64,000 nucleotides of DNA from Sphingomonas zeae. GTDB taxonomy: Bacteria > Pseudomonadota > Alphaproteobacteria > Sphingomonadales > Sphingomonadaceae. The stretch's first letter is position 1, and every line of letters starts with the position of its first letter. The stretch is from the NCBI RefSeq assembly GCF_014197135.1, contig NZ_JACIFA010000005.1:216762-280761 (forward strand), written 5' to 3'. Positions 1-8,940 of the stretch are shown here, piece by piece. The notes below the pieces were generated by a model. It saw only the letters and a program-made list of their open reading frames with translations. It ran no database searches and was not told the DNA's origin. A program made the translations under genes and the position numbers.

Positions 1-1931
1 GGCGCCATGATCCGGCACGGCTGACGGACCGCCAGGATCGCGGCGACCTGATCCTCCAACAGCTGCGGATCGGCCAGCGACACGCGAATGCCGCGCAGGC
101 CCAGCGCCGGGTTCTCCTCGACGGGCAGGTCCATGTACGGCGCGGGCTTGTCGCCTCCGACATCGAGCAGCCGGACGATCATCGGCCGGTCGCCCAGCGC
201 ATCGGCGATCGCCTGATAATCGCGGGCCTGTTCGTCGCGGGTGGGCGCGGTCGCGCGTTCCAGGAACAGGAATTCGGTGCGCAGCAGGCCACAGCCCTCC
301 GCGCCCTCGGCCACCGCCACCTCGGCATCGGCGACCGAGCCGAGATTGGCGAACATCTCGATCCGGGTGCCGTCCGCCATGCGGCACGGTCCCTGAGCGG
401 TGCGGGCGGCCTCCATCTCGGCCTTCCGGCGGGCGATGGTGTCCTCCGCCTCGGCCTGCGCCTCGGCATCGGGTTCGGGGTCGATCAGGCCGCGATCGGC
501 GTCGAGCACGATCACCCGGCCGTCTTCCAGCGCTGCCAGCGGCTCGCCGAATGCGACCGCCATGGGCAGGCCCATGCCTGCCGCCAGGATCGCCGCGTGC
601 GAGGTCGGCCCGCCCTTGACCAGCGCGATGCCCGCCACAACGGCGGCATCGAGTGCGGCGACCTGGCTCGGCAGCAGGTCCTCGGCGACCAAAATCGCAC
701 CGGTCGGTACGCTCGGCCCCTCGATAGGCAGGCCCGCCATTGCTGCGAGGACATGGCGTTCCAGATCGCGCAGATCATCGGCGCGCTCCGCAATACGGCG
801 GTCGCCGCTCGACAACAGGACCGCGACCTGTTCGGCGATCGCCTCTTGCCAAGCGACGCCCGCGCTCAGACCCCGGCCGATCGCGGCCAGCGCGGCGTCT
901 GTCAGCGTCGGGTCGGCGAGCATCGCGCCGTGCGCGGCCATCACCCCGCCCCGCGCGCCACCGGCGGCGGCGGCCTGCTCCAATCCCTTGCGCACCGTGT
1001 CCAGCGCGTGCGTCAGACGCGCGCGCTCTTCCTCGACCGTCCCCGCCAGCGTTTCGACCGGAATGGCGGCGCGGGTCAGCCGGTGGATCGGCCCGACTGC
1101 AAGGCCCGGCGCGGCGGGAACCCCGCCCAGCCCCGGCCCCTCGCCGCGCACCGGCTCGGGCGCGTCGACCGGGGTTTCCTCAGGCGTGGCGTCGTTCAGG
1201 AAGGCGATGACCGCAGCCATGGCGGCGGCGGCCTGCGCCCCGCTTGCCTCGATCCGCACGGTCGTACCATGGCCCAGACCGAGCCCGAGCAGGCCGACCG
1301 CACTCAATGCCGAGGCGTGGCGGTCCCCATGATGAAGGGTGACGCGCGCATCGTGCCGCCGCACCGCCTCGACCAGCCGCGCGGCGGGACGGGCGTGCAG
1401 GCCGTGCGAGAGCGCCACGACCGTTTCCTCGATCAGTGTCTCGCCGCCGGTATCGGCCTCGACCGCCTCGCCGCCCAGCGGCACGACGCGCAACAGCGGA
1501 TCGCCGACCGCGACCAGCCCCTTGGCGATCGGCTCGACGGCATAGCGTGTGGCATCGGCGACAATGATCGGCGTGACGACGGCGGGTGCGTTCTGGACCA
1601 GATAGTCGAGGTCGAAGCGGATCAGTGGCTGCCCCGCCAAGACCTTGGCCCCCGCACGCACCTGCGGCGTCAGCCCCTTGCCGCCCAGCGAGACGGTATC
1701 GACGCCGATATGGCAGATCAGTTCATAGCCGTCGGTGCTGCGCAGCGTCACCGCATGACCCGCCTCGTGCACCGTCAGCACGGTTGCGTCGCAGGGGGCA
1801 CATAGCGCGTCGTTGACCGGATCGATCGCCACGCCATCGCCCAGCATCTTCTCGGCGAAGACCGGGTCCGGCACCTGGGCCAGCGGCGTCACCCAGCCTG
1901 CCAGGGGCGCAAAAACGGTCAAGTCACTCAT
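1..1931 (-). CDS. nagF: PTS EIIA-HPr-EI fusion (GlcNAc-type multiphosphoryl transfer protein), 3' end beyond window
   Basis: This gene encodes the soluble phosphorelay of a sugar phosphotransferase system: PEP to enzyme I to HPr to EIIA. About 643 codons are visible; the C-terminal part of the EI barrel lies past base 1. Seen in order: an EIIA-Glc-like domain at roughly residues 1-150 (LICHIGVDTVSL, probable phospho-histidine H74, partner H59); HPr near 165-250 (SHGLHARPAARLVEA); then enzyme I with its phospho-histidine loop (GGPTSHAAI), the GLLRTEFLF segment and RLLDVGGDKP. The ATG at 1931 is preceded by a weak GAAAG. It follows the beta-galactosidase gene by 55 bp and is probably the last visible gene of the nag operon. 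By analogy with nagF of other proteobacteria, a GlcNAc-specific EIIBC (nagE) should lie just outside the window. GlcNAc specificity is inferred from context, not from the protein. Confidence 0.9.
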   Translation of the reverse strand, partial: MSDLTVFAPLAGWVTPLAQVPDPVFAEKMLGDGVAIDPVNDALCAPCDATVLTVHEAGHAVTLRSTDGYELICHIGVDTVSLGGKGLTPQVRAGAKVLAGQPLIRFDLDYLVQNAPAVVTPIIVADATRYAVEPIAKGLVAVGDPLLRVVPLGGEAVEADTGGETLIEETVVALSHGLHARPAARLVEAVRRHDARVTLHHGDRHASALSAVGLLGLGLGHGTTVRIEASGAQAAAAMAAVIAFLNDATPEETPVDAPEPVRGEGPGLGGVPAAPGLAVGPIHRLTRAAIPVETLAGTVEEERARLTHALDTVRKGLEQAAAAGGARGGVMAAHGAMLADPTLTDAALAAIGRGLSAGVAWQEAIAEQVAVLLSSGDRRIAERADDLRDLERHVLAAMAGLPIEGPSVPTGAILVAEDLLPSQVAALDAAVVAGIALVKGGPTSHAAILAAGMGLPMAVAFGEPLAALEDGRVIVLDADRGLIDPEPDAEAQAEAEDTIARRKAEMEAARTAQGPCRMADGTRIEMFANLGSVADAEVAVAEGAEGCGLLRTEFLFLERATAPTRDEQARDYQAIADALGDRPMIVRLLDVGGDKPAPYMDLPVEENPALGLRGIRVSLADPQLLEDQVAAILAVRQPCRIMA

Positions 1932-1986
1932 CGCACGTCACTTTCGCCAAACTGCATTCCTTCCCCGTGACCGATCCCACGCGCGG

Positions 1987-4890
1987 TCAGCGCGGCCGGA
2001 TCGTCACCCGGCCCAGCAGGCCGCTATCGATATTGCCCAGCCCCGCGACGATCAGCGCAATCGTCCGCTTGCCCGCGCCCGAGGGCAGCGTTGCCGTCAT
2101 CGGGCCGGGCTTGGGATCGCGCTTTTCGGCGACCAGCGTGCCGTCGATCCACAGGCTCGCCATGCCGCCCACCGAGGCCAGTCGCAGCTCGCCACCGCGC
2201 GCCGCCACCGCCCGCCGGGGCGTGACGACCGAGCGATAGACGCGCCAGCCCGCGCCTTCCGCCGGGGTCGGCGTACCCGCCTGGACAAAGGCCCAGCCAT
2301 TATTATCGCTGGCGGCGGGGGCGAGGTCGGGCGAAGGCTTGGTCGCCAATAGCGGCGAGCGCCGCCATTCGCGCACGTCCATGTCGCCGTTCATCACTGC
2401 GACTTGCGCGCGCGGTGCCACGCCCAGCCGGTCGAGCTTCAACGTCGCCGGTTTCAACCCATCGGCGGTGGCTCGGATGACGATCCGCCCGCGCCCGGTA
2501 TCGGGCCGCACGATCATCTGGGCCAAGCCGTTGAACAGAGAGCGCTGATTGCCCTTTTCGGACTCATGGCTGTTGGGATCGCCATTGCCGACGCCGATGA
2601 TCGCCCCGCCCTCAATGGTGAAGCGGGTCATCAGATTGGCGGCTGGCACATGCCGTCCCTTGGCGTCGACCGCATCGATGGTGATCGCCTGCGCGTCCTC
2701 GGTATCGCCCGCCATCACGGTGCGCGCCGGGGTCAGTCGCAACGCGACCGGCGCGCCGACCGTCTCATGTGCGGCGCGCGCGACCTCGCGGCCGCCGCGA
2801 TAGGCGATCGCCTCGATCCGGCCCGGTGCGTAAGGCACGGTCCATTCATTGCCCATCAGCCGGTCGACCGCCGCCTCGCCCACCGTCTTGCCGTTCAGGC
2901 GCAGGACGATCCGCTCCGCATTGGACAGGACCATGACCTTGGTCGGCTTGCCCTCGCGACCCGGCCAGCTCCAGTGCGGCGCGATCGCAACCACGGGTGC
3001 GTCATCGACCCAGGCGGCGCGGTGGATGTCGAAGGCGACCTTGGGGAAACCGCACAGATCCAGGATGCCGAAAAAGCTGGCGATGGTCGGCCATTCATAG
3101 GGCGTCGGCTCGCCATGATAGTCGAAGCCGGTCCATACGAAGCCGCCCGCGACAAAGGCGCGCTCGGCGATCTTCTTCCACGCGCCGCGATGCGTGTCGC
3201 CCCAGCTCGCCGCCTCGACGTCGTAACTCGACGCGATGTGCCGCGCCGGATCGCTCTCGAACGCGCCGCGCGTCATGAAGGCGCTGGTATCCTCCGAGCT
3301 GGTCATCGGCTTGGCCGGGTTCAGCTGGTGATAGCGGTCGTAATCGCCCTGATAGTAATTGAACCCGGTCACATCGACGACCTGCGCGACATTGACCGGA
3401 TTGAAAAACGCGCCGTTCATCGCCGCAGTCACCGGGCGGCTGTCGTCGAGCGCGCGGACCCAGTGCGCCATGCGCTGGACCATCGCCACGCCTGCGGGGG
3501 TGCCCTGCATCGGTTCCTCGTTGAACACCGACCACATGATGACGCTAGGGTGATTGCGGTCACGCCGGACCAGCCATTCCAGCTGCGCGCGATATTCGGG
3601 CGCGGGATTGAACTGCCGGTTCTCGTTCATCACCAGCAGGCCCAGCCGGTCACACCAATCGAGCAGCTCCGGCGTCGGCGCATTGTGGCTCGACCGGATG
3701 GCGTTGCAGCCCATCGCCTTCAGCCGCTCTAGCCGCCAGCCGAGCAGCGCATCGGGGATGGCGGTGCCGACGCCCGCATGATCCTGATGCAGGCAGACGC
3801 CCTTCAGCTTGACGGGCCGGTCGTTGAGGAAAAAGCCCTGCGCGGCGTCGAAACGGATCGTGCGGAAGCCGATCGGCACCCGCCGCTCGTCCGCCACCTG
3901 TCCGTCGCGCAGCAGCCGCACGTCGAGCGTGTAGAGCGTGGGTCGCTCGACCGACCAGAGCATCGGCTCGGCCACGGGCAGGTCCAGCGCCGCGGTGGCC
4001 TGGTCGAAAGTCGGAACGGTCGCCTGGGCCTGCCCCTGCGCGACAATCTTGCCCTGCGGATCGAGCAGCCGCGCCTCGACCGTCACCGCGCTGTCGGCGG
4101 GCGCGATGCTGGTCAGCGTGGCGACGACGGGAACATGCCAGCGGCCATCGGCCTTGCGCGGATCGCAGTGCACGCCGTCGGTCGCGATCGAGACGGGCGC
4201 ATAATCGCCCAGCCAGACATGGCGGTAGAGCCCGGCGCCCTCATACCACCAGCCCTCCATCGCCTCCGCATCGACGCGGACGGCGACGACATTGGCCTCG
4301 TCCCCGAAGCGCGCGAACGGGGTCATGTCGATGCGGACGGCATTATAGCCGGAGAAATTGTGCGAGACGACGCTGCCATTGACCCAGATCGTCGCAAAGG
4401 TCGCGATGCCGCCGAACTCCAGCTCGATCCGGCGACCGCGCAAAGCCGGGTCCAGCCGGAAGCTGCGGCGATACCAGCCGATCCCGCGCGGGCGATAGCC
4501 TTGCGCGACATTGGCGGTCTTTACGAAGGGCTGGAACGACGCCCAGTCGTGCGGCAGGTCGACCGCCTGCCAGTCGCTGTCGTCATAATCGACCGCCGCC
4601 GCGCCGCGCGCATTGCCGGCCTTGACCGAGAGATAGGTGGCGTTGTGCGTGTCGAGCGGCGCAGGCTCGATATCGCCTTCGTGGAACAGCCAGCCGCGAT
4701 CCATCAGGACGCGCGCGGCATCCTGGACCGGCAGCGCAGGAGGGAGCTGATCGACCGGCTCGGGCATGGGAAGCGCGCCCGCGCCGTCCGCCGGGCGGCG
4801 ACTGGCGGCGAAGGCCGGGATCGGCGCTAGGCCACCCGCCAGCCCGACCACCGCGCTGCCCAGCAGCAGGTCGCGGCGCGCGACATTCAT
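1987..4890 (-). CDS. Exported GH2 beta-galactosidase (DUF4982-type)
   Basis: A 967-residue glycoside hydrolase family 2 enzyme, predicted to remove terminal beta-galactose in the periplasm. The N-terminus has a twin-arginine-like signal (MNVARRDLLLGSAVVGLAGG, cut near PAFA). A sugar-binding jelly roll, an Ig-like domain and a TIM barrel follow. The acid/base is likely E458 (VFNEEP) and the nucleophile E533 (TSSEDTSAF). The downstream half resembles the DUF4982 and Ig-like domains of Bacteroidetes-type GH2 beta-galactosidases. The ATG at 4890 overlaps the nagA stop by 4 bp (ATGA), which fixes this start over an in-frame ATG further upstream. Its place between nagA and nagF suggests it acts on galactosyl-GlcNAc ends of glycans, such as the Lewis-a antennae of plant N-glycans; that substrate is inference. 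Beta-glucuronidase or another GH2 activity cannot be excluded. Confidence 0.85.
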   Translation of the reverse strand: MNVARRDLLLGSAVVGLAGGLAPIPAFAASRRPADGAGALPMPEPVDQLPPALPVQDAARVLMDRGWLFHEGDIEPAPLDTHNATYLSVKAGNARGAAAVDYDDSDWQAVDLPHDWASFQPFVKTANVAQGYRPRGIGWYRRSFRLDPALRGRRIELEFGGIATFATIWVNGSVVSHNFSGYNAVRIDMTPFARFGDEANVVAVRVDAEAMEGWWYEGAGLYRHVWLGDYAPVSIATDGVHCDPRKADGRWHVPVVATLTSIAPADSAVTVEARLLDPQGKIVAQGQAQATVPTFDQATAALDLPVAEPMLWSVERPTLYTLDVRLLRDGQVADERRVPIGFRTIRFDAAQGFFLNDRPVKLKGVCLHQDHAGVGTAIPDALLGWRLERLKAMGCNAIRSSHNAPTPELLDWCDRLGLLVMNENRQFNPAPEYRAQLEWLVRRDRNHPSVIMWSVFNEEPMQGTPAGVAMVQRMAHWVRALDDSRPVTAAMNGAFFNPVNVAQVVDVTGFNYYQGDYDRYHQLNPAKPMTSSEDTSAFMTRGAFESDPARHIASSYDVEAASWGDTHRGAWKKIAERAFVAGGFVWTGFDYHGEPTPYEWPTIASFFGILDLCGFPKVAFDIHRAAWVDDAPVVAIAPHWSWPGREGKPTKVMVLSNAERIVLRLNGKTVGEAAVDRLMGNEWTVPYAPGRIEAIAYRGGREVARAAHETVGAPVALRLTPARTVMAGDTEDAQAITIDAVDAKGRHVPAANLMTRFTIEGGAIIGVGNGDPNSHESEKGNQRSLFNGLAQMIVRPDTGRGRIVIRATADGLKPATLKLDRLGVAPRAQVAVMNGDMDVREWRRSPLLATKPSPDLAPAASDNNGWAFVQAGTPTPAEGAGWRVYRSVVTPRRAVAARGGELRLASVGGMASLWIDGTLVAEKRDPKPGPMTATLPSGAGKRTIALIVAGLGNIDSGLLGRVTIRPR

Positions 4891-6026
4891 GCCGCGACCG
4901 GCTCCGCCGAAGCGATGCGCGTCTCGACCGGCTTCAGCGATGCGTCGAGCACCACCCAATCGGCGCGCAACCCCTTGGCCAGTGCCCCGCGCTCGTCGGA
5001 CAGGCCCAGGAACGCCGCCGGATGGGTCGCCGCCATCGCCGCCGCCTGATCGACCGTGATGCGCAGTTGCTCGACCGCATTGGCGAGCGCCAATCCCATA
5101 TCGAGGTCAGAGCCCGCCAGCGTCCCGTCGGCATAGGTGCACTTGCCGCCAGAGACGTCGATATGACGGCCGTGAAGGACGAAATCCTTATCGACCGCGC
5201 CGACCGACGGCATCGCATCGGTGACGAGCATCAGCTTCTCGAACGGCCGCGCCTTCAGCGCCAGCCGCAGCATCGGTGCGGAGACGTGGAAACCGTCGAT
5301 GATGAGGCCGCTATAGGGACGCGGATCGTCGAGCGTCGCACCCGCCAGCCCCGGCACGCGTTGCTGCATGGCAGGCATCGCATTGTAGAGGTGGGTGACG
5401 CCGGACAGCCCGACATCGAACGCCGCCATCGCCTGTTCATAGCTCGCCTCGCTATGGCCCGCGCTGACCAGCACGCCCGCTTCGATTAGCCGGCGAAGGG
5501 TCGCGACCGGCACCCGCTCGGGCGCGACGGTCAGCATGACCTTACCCCGACGCGGGCGGGTCAGGACGGCGACCATCTCCTCGTCCAGGTCGCGGAAGCG
5601 CGTCGGATCGTGGATGCCCTTGCGTGCCGGGTTCAGGACCGGCCCTTCGACATGAATGCCGACGATGCCGGGCACCTTGGCCTCGATCGCCTCGTCGATC
5701 GCGTCGAGCGCGCGCGCGATCTTGTCGGGCGTCTCGCTGACCAGCGTCGGCAGCATCGCGGTGGTGCCATAGGCCGCATGGGCCGCCGCCATGGTCGCGA
5801 TGCCGTCCACGTCGAGGCGATCGTTGAACAGCACGCCGCCGCCGCCATTGACCTGCGTGTCGATGTAACCGGGGACGACCCAGCCACCGTTCAGGTCGAT
5901 CGTATCCGACGAACCCTCCACCGCGCCGATAGAGGCGATACGATCGCCGTCGACGGTGATCTCCGCACCGGGCAGGACGCCGCCCTGGGTCGCGACATGG
6001 CCGTTGACGAAACGGAAGCGGGTCAT
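4887..6026 (-). CDS. nagA: N-acetylglucosamine-6-phosphate deacetylase
   Basis: Removes the acetyl group from GlcNAc-6-phosphate to give glucosamine-6-phosphate in the cytoplasm. The 379-residue amidohydrolase-fold protein has the usual family length. Landmarks are the metal-site glutamate E128 (HVEGPVLNP), H191 (SAGHSEASYE), H212 (THLYNAMPAM), the substrate-binding DGFHVSAP with H247, and the catalytic aspartate D270 (LVTDAMPS). Its ATG overlaps the stop of nagB-II by 4 bp and its stop overlaps the next gene's start by 4 bp, so the operon is probably translationally coupled. The next gene product feeds it galactose-capped GlcNAc glycans, and nagB-II takes its product onward to fructose-6-phosphate. 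Confidence 0.95.
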   Translation of the reverse strand: MTRFRFVNGHVATQGGVLPGAEITVDGDRIASIGAVEGSSDTIDLNGGWVVPGYIDTQVNGGGGVLFNDRLDVDGIATMAAAHAAYGTTAMLPTLVSETPDKIARALDAIDEAIEAKVPGIVGIHVEGPVLNPARKGIHDPTRFRDLDEEMVAVLTRPRRGKVMLTVAPERVPVATLRRLIEAGVLVSAGHSEASYEQAMAAFDVGLSGVTHLYNAMPAMQQRVPGLAGATLDDPRPYSGLIIDGFHVSAPMLRLALKARPFEKLMLVTDAMPSVGAVDKDFVLHGRHIDVSGGKCTYADGTLAGSDLDMGLALANAVEQLRITVDQAAAMAATHPAAFLGLSDERGALAKGLRADWVVLDASLKPVETRIASAEPVAA

Positions 6027-7063
6027 AGCGTGCGGGTCACTTTCTGAAGATGCGGCGGCGAGTCTGGGTCCATGCCACGGGCAAGCGCGAGCGCCTCGAC
6101 CATGCGGTAGAAGCTGGCCAGCATCGCGATCGGCTCCAGCGCGGGATGCCCGGCGACCATCGGCAGCGCGCCGCCCTGCCCCGCGACGAACGGCATGGCA
6201 CCGCGTCCCGCAAACTGGTCGGCCACCGCCTTCACGTCCTCGCCTGCCACGTCCGAGGTGGCGAAGCCGAGCACCGAATAGCCGGGCTCCACGATCCGCA
6301 TCGGGCCGTGCCGCACTTCGGCCGCGCTGAACGGCTCGGCCTGGATCGAGCAGGTTTCCTTGAGCTTCAGCGCCGCTTCCTGCGCTACGCCGTAGCCGTA
6401 ACCACGACCCAGCACGAACATCTGGCCGACGTCGCGCAAGCCCTCGACCGCAGGCGACCAGTCGAGGCCGAGCGCCTGTTCGACCTGACCGGGCAGATCG
6501 GCCAGCGCGGCCTCCAGCGCCTCGTCCCCTGCCCAGGCGGCGGCGAGCTGCGCCAGACCCGCCAGCGCGGTCAGGCAGGACTTCGTCGCGGCAACGGCCC
6601 TTTCCGGTCCAGCCGACAGCGGCAGGAAGGTGTCGGCGCCGGTCGCCAGCGGCGACTCCTCGTCATTGACCAGCGCGACGATATGCGCGCCGCCCGCGCG
6701 GTACGCCTCGACCGTCGCCAGCAGGTCCGGGCTGCGCCCCGACTGCGAAATGGCGATGACCAGGGCGCCTCGCACCTTCATCGGCGTCTCGAAGATCGAG
6801 GCGACCGAGGGGGCGGCCGACGACACCGGCACGCCGGTCTTGGTCTCCAGAATATATTTGCCATAGGTCGCGGCGTGATCCGACGACCCGCGGGCGATAG
6901 TGACGATCACCGGCGGCGGGGCGGCACGCAGCCGCTCGGCCAGCGCCTGGACGGTCGGCGCATTGCGCGCGAGCAGCCGGGCGATCGCCTCGGGCGCCTC
7001 CCCCGCTTCTGCTCCCATCAGGGTGCTGGTCCCCGCACTACCGGCGGTCATCACATCAGACAT
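6023..7063 (-). CDS. nagB-II: Glucosamine-6-phosphate deaminase, SIS-domain type (NagB-II)
   Basis: Converts glucosamine-6-phosphate to fructose-6-phosphate and ammonia. It is not homologous to classical NagB: the 346-residue protein is a double SIS-domain protein related to the isomerase half of GlmS and lacks a glutaminase domain. Visible signatures are GSSDHAATYGKYILE, the phosphosugar loop AISQSGRSPDLLA, and GRGYGYGVAQEAALKLKE followed by AAEVRHGPMRIV. This form of the enzyme was described for Shewanella-type GlcNAc pathways and is common where nagA sits with a GntR regulator. It overlaps nagR upstream by 8 bp and nagA downstream by 4 bp. Other SIS sugar isomerases are possible in principle, but the operon argues for this role. 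Confidence 0.9.
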   Translation of the reverse strand: MSDVMTAGSAGTSTLMGAEAGEAPEAIARLLARNAPTVQALAERLRAAPPPVIVTIARGSSDHAATYGKYILETKTGVPVSSAAPSVASIFETPMKVRGALVIAISQSGRSPDLLATVEAYRAGGAHIVALVNDEESPLATGADTFLPLSAGPERAVAATKSCLTALAGLAQLAAAWAGDEALEAALADLPGQVEQALGLDWSPAVEGLRDVGQMFVLGRGYGYGVAQEAALKLKETCSIQAEPFSAAEVRHGPMRIVEPGYSVLGFATSDVAGEDVKAVADQFAGRGAMPFVAGQGGALPMVAGHPALEPIAMLASFYRMVEALALARGMDPDSPPHLQKVTRTL

Positions 7064-7829
7064 CGGTTAACTCCGCGACGAAATCATAGGCATCGCCGCG
7101 ATAGAAGGACTGGGTATATTCCACCGCCCGTCCATCGCGTAGAAATCCGCGCCGCTCGATCAACAGCCCCGCATGACCGGGATCGACGTCGAGCATCCGG
7201 GCATGGTCCGCGCCAAACGGCACTGCGCGCAGCCGCTGGAGCGCGCGCACCGGCCGGTTGCCCGCGCGTTCGAGCGCGGCATAGAGCGAGCGGTCGACCG
7301 CCTCGATCGACGGCAGCGCGAACCCCGCGATGGTCGAAATCTCGATCGCCATCGGCACATCGTCGGCGAAGCGTACGCGCTGGAAGCGATAGACCGGGGC
7401 GCCCGGCGACAGGCCCAGCGACAGCGCTTCCTCGGGCGTGACGGTGCCTGGCGCGCGGCTGACCCACTGGCTGCTCGGCGTGCGACCGCGCGCGATCATG
7501 TCCTCGGAGAAGGATGAGAGCTTGGAAAAGCTCTTCTCGACCCGCCCCGCAACGAAGGTCCCGGCGCCGCGCCTGCGGGTCAGCAGCCCCTCCTCGACCA
7601 GCCCGCCAATCGCCTTGCGCACCGTGATCCGCGACACGTCATATTCGATCGCCAGATCGCGCTCGGCGGGGATGGCGTCATCCTCGGCCAGCACGTTGCT
7701 GGTGATCGCATCGCGCAACAGCTGCTGGAGCTGGAGGTATAGCGGCGCGGGGTTCCCCTTTCGGAAGGAGCCGACCTGCGCCGAGAATGTCATGGCCGCG
7801 CCATCCCCCTTTGCCCGGGCGTCGCTCAT
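7056..7829 (-). CDS. nagR: GntR/HutC-family repressor of the nag operon
   Basis: A 257-residue transcription factor with an N-terminal winged helix (IPAERDLAIEYDVSRITVRK, then an RRGAGTFVAG wing) and a UTRA effector domain (about residues 95-250) that in NagR/YvoA relatives binds GlcN-6-P or GlcNAc-6-P. It heads the operon nagR-nagB-II-nagA-GH2-nagF and is likely autoregulated. Three ATGs are possible: 7880, 7829 (MSDARAKGDG) and 7793 (MTFSAQVGS, which has a GGGGGA about 10 bases upstream). I chose 7829 as a compromise; 7793 is quite possible. The promoter should lie in the 80 bp between this gene and cutC, where an AT-rich stretch occurs. Which genes it controls beyond its own operon is not shown; a candidate operator is listed separately. 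Confidence 0.85.
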   Translation of the reverse strand: MSDARAKGDGAAMTFSAQVGSFRKGNPAPLYLQLQQLLRDAITSNVLAEDDAIPAERDLAIEYDVSRITVRKAIGGLVEEGLLTRRRGAGTFVAGRVEKSFSKLSSFSEDMIARGRTPSSQWVSRAPGTVTPEEALSLGLSPGAPVYRFQRVRFADDVPMAIEISTIAGFALPSIEAVDRSLYAALERAGNRPVRALQRLRAVPFGADHARMLDVDPGHAGLLIERRGFLRDGRAVEYTQSFYRGDAYDFVAELTDV

Positions 7830-7882
7830 GCCACGCCCCGCTTCGCCAACAGGCTTATCGCAGCAAAACCAACGGGGCAATA

Positions 7883-7900
7883 GGTATTATATTTGGCATA
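7883..7900. promoter_or_regulatory. Candidate nag operator (GGTA...TTTGGCAT)
   Basis: An AT-rich stretch in the short gap upstream of nagR reads GGTATTATATTTGGCAT. Similar sequences, with different inner spacing, occur in the cutC/TonB-receptor gap (8827-8840, GGTAGCTTTGGCAT) and, on the other strand, before the N-glycosidase operon (17043-17057, GGTATGTTTTGGTAT). This is a suggestion for a GntR-type (NagR) binding site from sequence similarity only. Confidence 0.35.
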
Positions 7901-7909
7901 CATTGGCTT

Positions 7910-8656
7910 TTATCCTTCCCCAATTCCACGTCGGATCGCCGCGATGCGATCCACGCTCGTCCGGCGCCTCGGACCTGCGGCGAAGCCCATGGCAAGCACT
8001 CGCGAATCCCCCCAATCCTCTCGCACGCTGGCCGACGCGTGGACCGCATCGACCCCGGTCCGGGCGATCAGGGTGGCGACATTGTCCGCCGAAACGCCCG
8101 ATCCCGCGATGATCGACAGTCGCCCACGCGCCGCCATCACCATTTGGGCAATCACGTCCGCCCCCTCCAGCGCCGTCGCCGCCCCGCCGGATGTGAGGAC
8201 ATGGTCATAGCCCAGCGCCGTCGCCTGCTCGACCGCCGCCACTGGATCGGCAACCAGGTCGATCGCACGGTGAAGCACGATCGCGATCCCGGCCGCCGCG
8301 TCCCGCCAGCGCGCCAGAATATCAAGGTCGAGCCGCTTGTCGTCGGCCATGGCTCCCACCACGACCCCCGCCACGCCCATCGTCGCCAGCCGCCGAATCT
8401 CGTCGGTGGCGAGTGCGACATCGGCGGCATCATAACGAAAATCGCCGTCGCGCGGCCGGACCATCGCATGAACCGGAACGCCCGACGCCACCGCATGAGC
8501 CACCAAGGCCGCCGAGGGCGTCAATCCGCCCAACCCCAGCGCACCGCACAATTCGATCCGGTCGCCTCCTGCCGCCACGACTGCGGCCACGCCATCCGCA
8601 TCGTCGACGCAGATTTCCAAAAGCGGCGTACCGGCCCGGACCGGTGACATGACCAT
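7910..8656 (-). CDS. cutC: CutC family (PF03932) TIM-barrel protein
   Basis: A 248-residue protein of the CutC family, originally named for copper homeostasis in E. coli but without an established enzymatic reaction. Family features are the start LLEICVDDADGVAAVVAAGGDRIEL, the GLTPS turn, HAMVRPRDGDFRY, VLHRAIDLVADP, the conserved TSGG (LTSGGAATALEGADV), IIAGSGVSADN, and VHASAS near the C-terminus. The ATG at 8656 has a strong GGGGGAGG six bases upstream; a second ATG at 8650 is the alternative. It lies 80 bp upstream of nagR on the same strand and faces a TonB-receptor gene across a 284-bp divergent gap. Placement with GlcNAc genes suggests a role in sugar rather than copper metabolism, but that is inference. 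It is unrelated to the choline lyase that shares the name. Confidence 0.85.
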   Translation of the reverse strand: MVMSPVRAGTPLLEICVDDADGVAAVVAAGGDRIELCGALGLGGLTPSAALVAHAVASGVPVHAMVRPRDGDFRYDAADVALATDEIRRLATMGVAGVVVGAMADDKRLDLDILARWRDAAAGIAIVLHRAIDLVADPVAAVEQATALGYDHVLTSGGAATALEGADVIAQMVMAARGRLSIIAGSGVSADNVATLIARTGVDAVHASASVREDWGDSRVLAMGFAAGPRRRTSVDRIAAIRRGIGEG

Positions 8657-8940
8657 CTTGAACCTCCCCCGGCACATTCGATCCGCGCCACGAGACCTTC
8701 GCCGCGCAGAACCTCAGAACAGGTGTCATTTAAGCAGCACACCTGACAATGCGCCAGCCCAATGGTCTCATGACGCCAACGTCACATTTTTCCGTTTACG
8801 GACCAATGTCATTTTGGTTACACGTTGGTAGCTTTGGCATATGATATAAAATGCCGGCGGGGGAGGATACCACCAGCCACCCCATAACCAATCATAAGGG
8901 GACGCCCGGTGGAGCGGGGAATATTTTGGGGGATTTGAAC
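8657..8940. promoter_or_regulatory. Divergent promoter region cutC / TonB receptor
   Basis: A 284-bp non-coding gap between divergently transcribed cutC and the TonB-receptor gene. It is AT-richer than its surroundings around 8780-8860. It holds a GGCAT-N10-ATGCC inverted repeat at 8836-8855 (AT-rich spacer) and the candidate nag-type motif at 8827-8840. No promoter hexamers can be assigned with confidence. Confidence 0.5.

Noticed and set aside
7910..8656. CutC as choline trimethylamine-lyase
   Set aside because: Same name only; this is a 248-residue TIM-barrel protein, not a large glycyl-radical enzyme.
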